A stretch of 64,000 nt of DNA from Haemaphysalis longicornis. Its lineage: Eukaryota; Arthropoda; Arachnida; Ixodida; Ixodidae. Below, piece after piece: positions 45,921 through 58,171 of the stretch. The stretch lies in assembly GCA_013339765.2 (NCBI GenBank), contig CM023449.1, positions 15,909,811 to 15,973,810 on the forward strand, read 5' to 3'. The notes beneath the pieces were generated by a model. It was not told the DNA's origin. It ran no database searches and saw only the letters and a program-made list of their open reading frames with translations. Each line of letters starts with the position of its first letter. Positions within the stretch are counted from its first letter, which is position 1. Made by a program: the position numbers and the translations under genes.

Positions 45921-46707
45921 CAGTCGACTCGCGAAAATTCCAAATCGAAGAGACCCCAGGATTTTGTTTGAATTATCCGAAGTTCGATTTATCAGTAGTT
46001 CTCGTATATATGACTCTGGGCAAGGTGACAGCACGCATTATGATTAGGCATTGATTTTAGCCACCTTTGTTTAAATTTCAAAGGGTTTTTAAACCCTAAA
46101 CGCTCAAAATAAACAGAAAACAGAGGCGTTAAGGTCCACAAACCGAATGCCAGGCGAGTCACTTTCGTAACCCGCCGTGTCGTTTTTCTTTTCTGTTTTT
46201 GGTGACACGCGACCCGCGAATGCGTGATTGTGTGTTTTTCTTTTTGGTTTTGCGACAGTGGTTCGCGTGGTTTTGACCGCTTCAACAACTGTAGACAGTC
46301 AATCATGTTTAGACGTTTTTTGATTCCTGTTCGCTGTTTTCGTTTATAATTAAGGCTAAATAAGGCTAGAAAGTGTAGAAACGTCCCGATGTAACTTAAT
46401 TACTTGTGCTTCGTTTCAAACGTTCGTTTACTAGCAACGCCCTTTTCTTTGAAGGCCTATGTCGCTTATTTTTCGTTTTTATACCTCTATGATTACATAA
46501 GCACGCAAATTTTCAGATAGTTGCGGGAAAGCAGCAGATATTTTCCAATATGGATGGGCAAAAAGTACGAATTAACCGAATGACGCAGTTCGAATTAAGC
46601 GGCTTTTGGATACACTGAAAGGATAGCGTGGCAACCAAAAAATTGAATTTTGTTTGAATTAACCGAAAGTACGAAATATCAGAGTTTGAATTATCGCGAG
46701 TATACAG
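45921..46707. mobile_element. Tigger-like (Tc1/mariner) non-autonomous element
   Basis: Ends CAGTCGACTCGCGAAAATTC (left) and GAATTATCGCGAGTATACAG (right), imperfectly inverted, with TA on both sides (45919-45920 and 46708-46709). Subterminal TTTGAATTATCCGAA and TTTGAATTAACCGAA also mirror each other. 787 bp, no transposase ORF. Confidence 0.75.
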
Positions 46708-46709
46708 TA

Positions 46710-47068
46710 TATGCAAATACCAGCGGCAAGTAGTGCAATCGGGTGCGAGGCCGGCCGCAAAATCTACTGATCACCACATTGTACAAGCTGCGAGAGCATT
46801 TCCCTTACTTCCCCCTAGGTGGCGACACCATACTGGCTCCGCCCACTTGGACGGGGGTCCACCGACTAGCTTTGGGACTGGCTCGTTTACGTAACAAAAG
46901 TAGAAGGAAGGCAAAGAGACAGAGAGCTTAATTTATAGCCAAGCAAATCATCGTCTGGTGCCAAGCAGAAGCAGGAACAGTGACGACAGGTAGCTTCTTG
47001 CGATTAAAGCAGGACGTTATTCCATCTTAATCGTCCCTCCAAACACCATACCTCTGCAAAGCGGGCGC
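46710..47068. other. no recognised feature
   Basis: Short interval between the Tigger-like element and the minisatellite block; nothing assigned. Confidence 0.4.
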
Positions 47069-47520
47069 GGCTCACTCAAACTCACTCACCAATTTTTTTC
47101 GTATCACCACTCAGTCAAACTCAGACTCAATGCTGAGCAACACATCTGCGCTCACTCAAACTCAAACTAACAGTGGGCGCAAAACTCAGAACTGACTCGG
47201 ACTCAAAACTCAATATGTACTCAAAACTCAATATGTACTCAAAACTCAATATGTACTCAAAGGTCAAAATGTACTCAAAGGTCAAAATGTACTCAAAAGT
47301 CAAAATGTACCCAAAAGTCAAAATGTACTCAAAAGTCAAAATGTACTCAAAAGTCAAAATCTACTCAAAACGTCAAATCTACTCAAAACTCAAAATCTAC
47401 TCAAAACTCAAAATCTACTCAAAACTTCAAACTGTACTTAAAACTCAAAATGAACTCAGAACTCAAAATGGACTGAACACTCAAAATGAATTCAGAACTC
47501 AAATGAACTCACAACTCCCT
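47069..47520. repeat. minisatellite block, left
   Basis: Begins with CTCACTCAAACTCACTCACC-type repeats and passes into an array of an 18-bp unit TACTCAAAACTCAATATG and variants (about 47184-47520, 15 or more units). The encoded hexapeptide repeats (SKLNMY) are a by-product of the 18-bp period. Confidence 0.9.
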
Positions 47521-48224
47521 CGTGCTAGGAATTTAGTCGGGCTCAGATGAACTCTGATTTCATTAGCATTCAGAGTTTTAAAATTCACGCGTGGTAAAAA
47601 TATTAAGGGTGCAAAATCGTGAGCTGAAACTCCTGCATTCGATACGGACATGACACCGCAACTCCTGTGAGGTCGGAAACAATTTTCGCTGCAGATTTAA
47701 TACAGCTATACCTGCTGGCCATGATGATTAGCGCTGCTTTCAAGCATATATTGGATACCAACTCTTGATGTAGGATCCGTGTTCATGTTCATGACAGAGG
47801 TGGTCCAGACTCGATGGTGTGCCGGGGCCCTGGGGCGAAACAAACAAGTTTGGGCGAGGGGACGTGCGTTCACTGCTCCGTTCATTTACATCGAAGCTGT
47901 TTAGGGTTACCGTCCCATGCATTCTTGCTCTGCATCCTGAAAAAAAAAAAAACGCCTATCTGGCAAAGCGAACTGCCCCCGCGAATCTCTGAAGCGCGAG
48001 GCGTTCATGTATATGCCTTTGCTTTTTAATGCGTAGCATTCTTTGCCGAGTACCCCCTTCCCCTCTTCCCGGCCAGGATCGTGTAACGCCCTGCATTTAA
48101 TACAAAAATGCAAATATCACGTAAGTTCAACCTGTAATCATTATAAAAGTGTAAATGTAGATCATTGATGTAACAAAATTAAAAAAAAAACTAAAAAAGA
48201 AATAATAAGAAAGAATATCGCAAA

Positions 48225-48690
48225 ATGACGATCCGTGTAACACGGGAGTCATGGATAGTCACAGATTGGGTTAAAATTCAAAGTGATGTGCCGCTAGGGC
48301 ATGTGGGGTATCAAATTAAAGGTCTCGAGGAGGGAAATTGCGTGGGACAAAGAAAAAATGCTTGGTGGTCACAGTCATGACTTAGTTATCGTGAGTCATA
48401 ATAAAGGCTGGACTTCATAATGATGACCCGTAGGCATATGGGGTGTCAAATTAACTGTTTCGATTAGGAAAATAAAGTTGGCATAGTCACGGTGAATCAT
48501 ACAATGGTTTAAATCGTTGGGATGTCGCTAGTGTACGTGTAGTATCGAATTGAAGATCTCGGTGAGAGGATTCGCGTGGGACAGAAGAAAATGCTTCCTG
48601 GTTATAATCGTGACACAGTCATGGTGTCATAGATGTGGTTAACATTCAAAGTGATATATACAACAGGCCTTTAAGAGAACGTTCAAAGCG
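48225..48690 (-). repeat. ~130-bp satellite block, reverse orientation
   Basis: Three to four diverged units containing GGGGTATCAAATTAAAGGTC and GATTGGGTTAAAATTCAAAG. These are the reverse complement of the units at 49920-51235. Confidence 0.85.
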
Positions 48691-49915
48691 TCCGAGAGCT
48701 GTCAGATTTGCCCATAAATTCTGTCCGCAACCCGCTAAGGCGGCGGGCCACCCCACAAGCGCTTTGTCCTGACGGGGGTTGCCTGTGAGGCTACGTTTAA
48801 CTGTGCAAGCAGGACGTCTGACTTTTTATCCCCAATTGATTTTTATTTCTTTAATTGGGGTCAGGTTGCCGTCTTTATTGCCTTTACTTTGGTAATGTGC
48901 AGGAGCTACTATTCCGGGCGTGATTACGCCAAAGGGCTCATGCAGCGAACGTGGGAAGTGCACCACGACAAAAGAAGTGTCTGCCTGTGCGGAATCTATT
49001 CGCTGCACGAATTTCATGCGCCCCTTGAGTGCCGCCGCTGATTTGTCGCCGTGGTGAATCAGAAAAACTTCGAACCGAGCAAATTTTCCAGAATACGTAC
49101 GGTCGTACGCTGCTTCTGGAAGCACTGTTTATTCACCCTCATGTTCAATCCCTATCGCACGTTTTTGTTCTCTGGAGGTACGTTCCGTTCATCTCCTTGA
49201 CGGGGAAGCCGACAAAAATCATCCGGACACCTATGCTGCAGCTCGGGCATGCGAAAAAGTTGAGCCGAAAGCGAAATAAAGCGTCGCGGTGGCGGAGAAC
49301 GCCCGGTCGTGTCAGGAAATAGCTGTTCGCGGTTCCCACCCGCCGCTGAAACGCTAAAGTTCTGCTAAGCAAGCAAACGGCCGTGAAATCTTGGTGTATC
49401 AAATAAGTTGCCCCTGTTTGGCTGCAGGAAATAGTGTTATGAGTCGGCAAATATTTTCCTTTTATGAGCATGTACGTCTACGAACTGCACAGTTCAAGGA
49501 GTATTTCATGGCCTTGTTTAATAACCAACTCAGTACTAGGTATGGGCTGTCCTCACCAGTTCACATTAAGAGCATTATCTCTCTCAATATGAGGTATGGG
49601 AGCGCGTATTAAATGTCAAACGTTCGCGCATCGACAGCAGCAAGCCATGCTTGGAAATTCGCACTGTCGCGCGTGCGATCGGAGGCATTCGCTGATTGCA
49701 CCAACCCACTTACTTCTAAGCGTATACGTAGGAGGCATATCAGCCCAATAGTTCCTAAGCTGTTTCATGGGAACGCGGGCTTGTTTACGGATGTTGAGTC
49801 GTGCAATGCGTCGAACCAACCACGTTTTCAAGATGGCGTGTGCCAACAATTAACAAGTACAATTATATAAATATCGGGCACTGAATAAGACTTTTTTTAC
49901 TTAGCTGGTCATTAT
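48691..49915. other. unique core between opposed satellite blocks
   Basis: Not repetitive by eye. Contains a 99-codon minus ORF (48826-49125) with a fairly natural composition (e.g. FEVFLIHHGDKSAAALKG, VVVHFPRSLHEPFGVITP). No family recognised. No transposase motif found. Confidence 0.4.
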
Positions 49916-49919
49916 TCAG

Positions 49920-51235
49920 TGCCTTGACTTCCGATGGTTGCATCCGACCCATCGTCCTTCACTGAGACAATAGTTTGATACCCTACACGCCCTATGGGCA
50001 TAACTTAGAATTTTAACCCAATCATTGACTAGTCATGACTATATTATGATGACAAGGAGGGCGCATTTCTTTACTTCTTCTACGCGATCACCCTCACCGA
50101 GACCTGTAACTTGATACCCAATATGCCCTATTGGCGTCACTTTAAATTTTCACTCAATCTATGACTCACCACGAGTATCTCATAACGTATAAAAAGAAAG
50201 CATTTTTATATTTGTACCCACGTGATTCACCTCAACAAGACATTCAATTTAATACCCCACACACCCTAGCAGGATCATTTGGAATTTCAATCAAATCTGA
50301 CTAACCATGAGCCTCATGACTGTTAGCAGGACGCATTATTTATATGTCCCACGTGATTCCCCTAATTGAAACCTTGAATTTTATACCCCATTCGCTTTAG
50401 CGGCCTCACCTTGAATTTTAACCTAATCTATGACTCACCATGACTATCTTGGGATTAAAACCACGACGCCTTTTTTTATTTGTCCTACGTAGGTTATTCC
50501 CCCCATCAAGATCGCAAATTTGATACCCTACACGCCCACTTCGAATTTTAACCCAATATAAGACTCGCCATGACTATCTCATGGTTATAACCAGGAAGCA
50601 TTTTTGTATTCCTCCCACATGATTCCCCTCATCGAGACCATTAATTTGATACCAAACACATCCTAGTGGCATCAATTTGAATGTTAACCCAAACAATGAC
50701 TAACCATGGCAATCTCATGATATAGCCATACCCAATTTTTGTCCCAAGTAATTTTCCTTATCGCAACCTTCAACTTGAGGCCCCGCACACCCTAGTGGCA
50801 TCATTTTGAATTTTAACCCAATTTATGACCTATTATGACTGTCATATGATAATAATCGGGAAGCATTTCTGCATTTGTACAATGTGATTCCCCTCCTCTA
50901 GACCTTTAATTTCATACGCCACACGCCCTACCGCTATGAATTTGAATGTTAACCCAATCTATGACTAGCCATGACTAGGTCATAATATAACCATAACGAA
51001 TTTTTTGTCCCAAGTGATTCCCCTCATCCAGACCTTGAATATGACTTCCCCCACGCCCACTTGGTATCATTTTGAATTTTAACCCAATCTGTGACTTACT
51101 ATGAGTGTCTGATGACTATACAAAGGAATTTTTGTTTAATTTACCTTGCGTGATTCAGTTAATCGGGACCGTTAATTTAATACCTTACACGCCTTAGCGA
51201 CATCTTCGAATTTTTGTACAAACTATCCCATAATG
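49920..51235 (+). repeat. ~130-bp satellite block, forward orientation
   Basis: About ten diverged units of roughly 125-140 bp with recurring TTGATACCCCACACGCCCTA, GAATTTTAACCCAATCTATG and CCCACGTGATTCCCCTC. I cannot match them to a named tick satellite. Confidence 0.9.
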
Positions 51236-51667
51236 CGGTCGTTATTCTACCCGAACAGGCGTCGCCCAGTCAGTTCAGTTGACAACTCATTTGAAACAGA
51301 GGAGGGGACAGCCGTCGCCCCTTCCGCCCACGCTCACCTCTTTTTTTTTGACCCCAGCAAATCAAACCGTTAACAGAAGCAGGCGAACGACCAGCAAGAA
51401 CGCGCCGCCGTGTGCTTTCCCACCACCCTCTCCCACCTTCTTAGAGGATTCATCACGAGGAAACGGTGCGATAACCCTTTTTTATGACCTCACCAGTCGA
51501 TTATTATTCACACGACCAGCCGCTAAATCAGACCCTTCCACCCACCCACCCCCACCTTTCCACCCACCGATCATGCGCACCGCTAATGCTGCCGTACCCG
51601 CAGCTAACCTGAATTGCGAGCCCAAAGCGGTACATGAACTTAACTGCCGACCATATCCGCCTCCTAT

Positions 51668-51960
51668 GCTACTCATATGTACTCAGAACTCAAAATGGAC
51701 TCAAAACTCAAATGTACTCAGAACTCAAAATTGACTGAAACTCAAAATGTACTCAAAACTCAAAATGTACTCAAAACTCAAAATGTACTCAGTACTCAAA
51801 ATGTACTCAGTACTCAAAGTGGGCTCAGAACTCACTCGGTCTCAGGCGTACTCAAACTCAGTCGGGCTCAAACTCACTCAAGCTTAAACTCACCATGCCA
51901 CACTAGCCTCGTGCTCACTCAAACTCAAACGAGTCTGAGTGAGTGGACTCATGAGTGAGT
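51668..51960. repeat. minisatellite block, right
   Basis: The same TACTCAAAACTCAAAATG unit family as 47184-47520, in the same orientation, followed by CTCACTCAAACTCA-type repeats and GAGTGAGTGGACTCATGAGT. Confidence 0.9.
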
Positions 51961-53337
51961 CCGCCGACCTCTGCCAAACACTGGCGTGTGCGCTGCTTAC
52001 TCAACTAAACAATTAATTAGTTAATTGATTAATTAATAAAACAGCCTAAAATACGCTCCTAAGCCATGTGCATAGCTTACGGCAGGCCCCTTCCGTTCAC
52101 CGAGATCTGAGCCTCGTTAATTCTTTACTTAATAAAGACGAGGGTATGCTCTAAGGACTTCATAAGTTACTCTTACGGCCTTCCCAGTGGGCAAGAACAT
52201 GAAAGCGGGATTGGGCGTGGGACAGACGGAATAATTGAATGGCGCAGTACAAAACCCATTCGTGCACAACTTTTCTGAATAAGGAAGCGAGGAACCACAG
52301 AAAAATGAATGCTAACCGAATCGGTCGCTCGAGTTTGTCGTAATAGAACGGTGCTGTCATCACCATTCGCTTTCCGGGTAGTCAGTTCGGACAACGTTAC
52401 TTTGTCAGCAAACCGATTTCTCACACCTCCCAAAGCATGCTGCTCCCCCTAGTGCCAAAAATTGTTACAAATGCTAAGCCGCTGGGGATAAGAATGGCCC
52501 AGGAGCCTTAAATGACGCATAATTCTGGGCCTTTGTATTGACTGTTCCATAAACTGTATTGCTTATTCGGGTACTTATGAGTCCGTACCATGGGAATCCG
52601 CTACAGTTAACTAATGGTCACGGCCAATGTCCCACTTTTCTTGTCGTACACCCATGCCGAGGAACCTGCCATTATGTTGTTGTGTACCGCGTGGCCTCGA
52701 AAGTGTTCGGTAGACAGGAATTTGTCGGCAATCTCCGCACGGTAAGCAAGGGTAGACGAAGGCCTGAAGTTTACTACCACGGTTACAGGTAAACCGCAAA
52801 GTATAGCACGAAAAGCAGTATAAAGCAACAAACCCGCACGAGAGAACAAAAATGGAACCTGGCCAATACCCGTCTTGTGTCCCGTCGTTAAAGGCCCTTG
52901 AGTCACATTGCGCTGTCGCCGAGTTTCCAGCGCACATTCGCCAGGTGGTGTTTACTTTGCAAGGAAGTAGAGTCATCGTGAGTGGCGGTGACGCTGGGAA
53001 TACCGTGGCTTCCGTGTCGGCGTAAAACGTGGTTGTGAAGGCCGCTCAACTAAAGCTGCGCCCACGTTAAACGAGCAACGGGTCAACGCTGCCTTGGGGG
53101 CAGTCGTGCTTTCGAGCGGATTTTCACCATTGAAGGAATAATGGAACAACTGTGAAAAGGACTATGGCGCTGCCGAAGATTTTTTTAATCCACTTGACTT
53201 GTACTAGATATTTAAAAGCCGAGTCTTTTTCTTGTCCGTTCCCCCCTACAGTACTTATAATAAAACGAAAAAAATAAAACGTGTAACCGTCGTCTGTAGA
53301 GCACACTATTAGTTACGTTGAGCTGTCGCAGACAATC
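51961..53337. other. no recognised gene
   Basis: Short unassigned ORFs on both strands (up to 121 codons, minus, 52611-52976). Confidence 0.4.
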
Positions 53338-54090
53338 GTGTACTCGATAGCCTCAGGTCGTCTACCCGTTCTCGAACGTGGGATCTTGGCGGCGTCGTCG
53401 CGCAGCCAACGACGCTTCGGCCTCCCGCTCTCTACGGCAGGATCTTGGCGGCGGCGTCGCGAGCTTCACGGAGCGCTTCTGCCTCGCGGGCTGCACATCT
53501 GCAGCCTTATCCATCGGGCGATCCGAGCGCGCGCCAACAGCGAAGATTTTATTACAACCTCCCCGCCATGTAAACAATCGAACTAAACTAGAGGTAGCCA
53601 CGCCATCTAGTAAACAATCCAAGCGCATCTTTTCATCATATATAAGTACCACCATCTAGTAAACAATCCAAGAACTAAACTAGAGGAGCCACGCCATCTA
53701 GTAAACATCCAAGAACTAAACTAGAGGTGGCTACATACATACGAGGATGGAAACACGCCCTAAGGAGCTTCGCCCCTAAAAATCCAGAGAGACGCCTAAG
53801 TACATTATTAGCGAATACCTTTAATGTATGTTGACGCTTGAAACGTTTGTCTTCTGCCTCGCGTAGTGCAACTTCGGCATCCAGCTTGCGACGTTTAGCT
53901 TCAGCCTCGGATTGTGGTTGTTTTGTTTGAAAAAAAAATATTTTGAGCCTCCTGATGCGGAGCGCTTCATCATTCCATGATACTGTTGGACGACCTTGCT
54001 GTCTCATCCCTGTCTCAAACCAGCGTTGCTGGGCATTTAAGCTGTCGCTGGTCACCAGGTCCTCCCACATCTCGAGCAGGGGACGAGTAG
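53338..54090 (-). other. Arg/Glu/Ala-rich repeat element (unnamed)
   Basis: Minus-strand frames carry SEAEAKRRKLDAEVALREAE (about 53840-53910) and REREAEASLAARRRRQDPT (about 53375-53430), a composition like that of the ORF at 5.6-6.2 kb. The border at 53766-53780 (GGAGCTTCGCCCCTAAAA) resembles the family C right end (hairpin then TAAAA). The element includes the tandem repeat at 53575-53735. Likely repetitive DNA rather than a gene. Confidence 0.35.
53575..53735. repeat. tandem repeat, ~42-bp units
   Basis: Three to four imperfect copies built from CATCTAGTAAACAATCCAAG, GAACTAAACTAGAGG and AGCCACGC; unit spacing is irregular. Confidence 0.8.
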
Positions 54091-57000
54091 GGGATAAGAG
54101 TCGGGTTAAGTGCGCACCGCATGATCATACGGATGAGGGTACATTGGTGAGGGAAGAATTTTTAAGTGGCAAGATACCGGGTGGGGTATACATGCGATGT
54201 CGCCGGAGAGGGTGAGAGTATTTGTTCGGAGTCTCAGGAGTTATTACTTCACTTTTGTTATGGTGCGGCTAAGGATGTGGGAAGTGTCTCAAGACTGCGG
54301 TAATTTTGGGTGATATCTTGAAATGTGATCACGGGAACGAGTCTGTGTTTCGTCGGAGGTGTGAGAGGAAAGTTCGGAGGCAAGTTATTGCTGATAAGTC
54401 TATTAGAGTTGATATCATTAAGTGGTCAGCATCTAGCTGAGCGCAGATATATCATATTCTGCAGATTTCTTCTCATATACTTGTTTTTTGAATTGTTTAC
54501 TTTTGTTTTGTTAACAGCACCTCGCCATGCCCGGCTATCCTGTGTTTCAAGCGAAGAGTGTCTTTTCCTTCCTTTTTTGTATGCCAAAGCGGCAATGTCG
54601 TTTTCATAGAGAAAAGGTGTTGCTGTGTGGTCGCAATCCTACATTGTTCTTGTTTAATCAAAAATTGTCTCAACCTAAATCGATGTTTACGGTAATGTGA
54701 GCACAACAGACAAATGCGTGGAAACCAGGCGCCGCGGCATTCGATTCGCCTAGTTCGTCAGTGCGCTTCACTTTGGTGACTGCTTCTTCGACGCGTGCGT
54801 TTTCTTTAGGCCCCTTGCGGAGCGCACGTTTGCTGCAGTAAAACGTTATCCTTCAAGCACCCTGCATCGCCCTTGGCATGTGACAATGTTTTTCTTGCAC
54901 TTGGACATTGCAGGCTTTATTGTTTCCAGTACTGCAAAACCAGTGTGACGATAGGAATCGTTGACCTTTTGTCCAGCCTTGGGCAACTATGCAGTGGACA
55001 ATTATGTATCTGCCCGGTCGGACAAAATTTCTCGGAAACACTCGGGATTGCATGAGGCCTACGACATCGTGTACGCCCTCAGGCAGAGTTGGAACGTCCG
55101 GACGTTGCATCAGACGGGTAGCACAAGACTTCGAACCGGGCTGAGGGACACAGTATAAAAGCTTACTGCTGGGCTTATTTCCAGTGCATTAGGAACTTGG
55201 GTATTTGGCACAAAAGCAACGAGCCATGAATGTCAGGGCGCCGTAGCATTTGACGCGGGTACGGCTTTTGAAGAAAAAAAAACTGACACTAGAGCAAAAA
55301 CTTGTTTGGAGAATAAGCGCGAAACGCAACAATAAAATCCGGACAGTATTCAGGATTCAGTGCGTATCGTCGGACGTGAACCTATCTAAGTGTCCTGAAG
55401 GGCGTGATACAAACGGTTAGTGGGTAGCGCGGAAATGCCTGCTTGATTTTCATTCCGCGAGCCTTGATGTCCGCTCGGCTGTCGGACGGCGTGATGCAAG
55501 AACTGCAATTTTATGCGGGAAATATTTCCCGGCAGACGCTCATACAGCATGAGACAGAGTTGAAGATTCCGTACATTGCATCCCGCACGCAAGTTCCGAT
55601 GCAACTGCCTTATGTGTGTTCACTGCGAATGCTCACATTATTGTCTGTGTTCAGTAGCTTGTGGGTTCCTCCTAAAGCAGTTTCTGTCACCTTACCGGTT
55701 TAGTGACTACATCCGTTGAGCTGATACGCACATGGTACTTGGTTCGACTCCTGGGGTAAAAGATGTTCTTGTTACGGCGGCAAAATTTAAAATCTCTAGT
55801 CACGTTCGGCACACGTTGAACCAGATACAGCCTAAGCGAGTCTGTAGACTTGTGCTACTGCACATTGATTATAGTTTGCGAGTATCGTCACAGCGTAAAG
55901 GCCAAGTTATAATTTCGGTAAACATCCCTGTACGCCACCCCTTCACTTCCCTTGCACTACTTGTTGTCAACGAACGAAGTTCTCAGGTATGTGTTCAAAA
56001 TAGAGCGGCAACAGACTTGGGATAGTTTATAATCTGTGTTAAATGAAATGCGGTTAGCGGGGAAAAACCTATTATATTTCCGTGTTTAAGTACAAGCTTT
56101 TTGGTGCACAAGCCCTCCTAGATACAATACGCTTGAATACCCAGCAAATGATCTCACTTTCTACAACTTAAAGAGAGAAGCGTCCAAGCATAAGGATCAA
56201 GTTTGTTTCCTTTTTGTTTCTTGCATAATCTTTTCCTTTCATGCTATTGTAGGTTTACTGTCAGACAGTAGCGATTGCCCTAACCTCTGCCCCCATCGAC
56301 TATTCAAGACGACGGCTGAACGAGACTTCGGTGGTGGCGGCGCTTAGGGGCGAGCCGGTACCTTTCGTCGATGTGACGGCCCTTACGGCTCAGCCTCGCT
56401 ATAATAACAATAAACAAGGCCGACCTCGGCGTCTCGCAAAACGTCTGCAAAAACCAGTATGCTCCAGTGGGAGAATTGAAATCGGGTCTCTCGAAGCGTG
56501 GAACTAAAGAGTGGATGGTCCCTTATGCTCTTACGACACTTCCTACAGTGCTCAGATGAAAGAAACCAAAGCCGTCTGCAGAGAAACGGGCCGTGTTTTG
56601 AATCCGTGGATAGGGGAAGTTCATGTCACGTTCAGCGTGAGGCAATGAATGGATTCGCCCGCCCGCTGAATGGGGTCAAGGGTTATCCACTGTGCTATAA
56701 AAATCGATTTCAGGAGTCCGACGTCAAGTGTAGTGTTATTTTCATCTTCGTGAAAGAGATTTGTCGGAGGAAAAGGAAACGTATTGTCCCATTCGAGAGA
56801 TATCGGTTTTCGAGAACGTTAGAGGACCCTGACCTCGCCATCGAGAGACCCGACGTCGGTTGGTCTGGGTGCAGTGACATGTGGTATTGACAAAGACTTT
56901 CCTGCAAGCTGAACAAATACCTTTCGCAGCTTGTGCTTTCCCATCGATCAGCCAAGGGCACACGAATAAGGGCAGACGATCGGCGTGAACTAGTGGTTTC

Positions 57001-57452
57001 TTCACTGAGCGATGCATGCTTTCTTGCCTTCCTCCGTAGCAAACCTATATCTTTAAGTCGCTTGCGGGAGCATATACATTCACAAAACGCGCGTTTAGGA
57101 TAGTAAGAAAGCTCAATATGATCACGAAACAACCCTGATTTTTTTAGAAAAACCTTCATTACTAGTGTTATTTCCACTTATTCGAAGATACCACCACGGC
57201 TGGGCTTTCCACACAGTGATATTCAAGGTCCTGTGCAAGGCTGTTGCACGAAACGCACAGGATGCGGCCTGCCACAAGGTGCAACATCACAAGGGCATGC
57301 TAATTAGAACATTAGAATCAGCCGAGCAGCAAAGGACGTCCCTGATGAATGCCGACTTTGCTTGGCGATGCGGATGCGGATGTGTGCGAAGGACGGAGCA
57401 AGAATATATAGGAGGCGAAACGGCCCATTGCGGGAAGCGCGGGCGAGCGACC
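54091..57452. other. no recognised gene
   Basis: Unassigned ORFs, e.g. 55732-56025 plus and 56710-57177 minus (155 codons). A zinc-finger reading of the latter was rejected. Confidence 0.4.
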
Positions 57453-58171
57453 AGAGAGATTTTTAGCTGACCGTTTTTGACGCTCCGCTATGTGCCCGAC
57501 GGCCGGCTAAGCACAACCGCAGCGTCAGCGGCAGAAAGGCCTTTAGGTAAGCGATAACCGTATCTCCCTCGACGGGGAATGATTCCGGTCACTGGTCGTG
57601 CCCGGTGCGTGTGCAAACCAAAACGTCATCGCAAAGTAAACATATGGTCGCTCTAATAATGTAAAGTAGTGTGTTTAGTGCCTTATTTCACCTTTTTAAT
57701 ACAGTGTAGTCGCTTACACGGTATAATGGTTCTAAATTATTTTTAAAAAACCGATAAACTTTGGAATAGCCAAGACAAGGGTGTCTTTCTCGGCGCTGCA
57801 TAGAAGCAGCCACGCGCTTCGGTCGACGTTTTTATTTATGTATTTATTATTTATTTTCGCTTTCGTACTAAAGCTTGTTGAGGAGTGTGGCACCTTTGCC
57901 TATTCGGAAGAGCTTTCGCGATTTCGTCGCTCGCGTTTCATCCAAAGAAACGGAGTTCGCGGGATCGCGCTCGCATCGCGGGTCAGACTTGTTGATATTC
58001 CGCGCGGTAATGTAAGCTGCCGCGACGATCCGCTAAGAGGCCCCGGTTAGCGGAGCGAGGCCCCGCTCCGGTATCGCCGCTACCGCCTTTGCGCGTCACG
58101 CATCCGCAATGGCGCTCCCGCTAGCTATCGGAGCGGAGCGGACGGTCAGAAACGGTCAGCTAAAACTCTCT
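57453..58171. mobile_element. TIR element, 719 bp, non-autonomous
   Basis: Inverted ends AGAGAGATTTTTAGCTGACC and GGTCAGCTAAAACTCTCT, extended inward by related CCGTTT...GACGCTCCGCT and AGCGGAGCGGACGG...AAACGG blocks, about 38 bp imperfect. No ORF with transposase features, no clear target duplication, superfamily not assigned. Confidence 0.7.

Noticed and set aside
47173..47550. 125-codon ORF of SKLNMY hexapeptide repeats
   Set aside because: It is simply the translation of an 18-bp minisatellite; other frames of the array are also open.
48225..51235. Regularly spaced repeats considered as a CRISPR-like array
   Set aside because: Units are diverged head-to-tail satellites of about 130 bp with no short identical repeats or unique spacers, in a eukaryotic genome.
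56710..57177. Possible degenerate C2H2 zinc-finger cluster (e.g. FSLQESLCQYHMSLH, CSACRKVF)
   Set aside because: Cys pairs and His pairs fall in different frames and the spacing between hydrophobic residue and His is wrong in the best finger.
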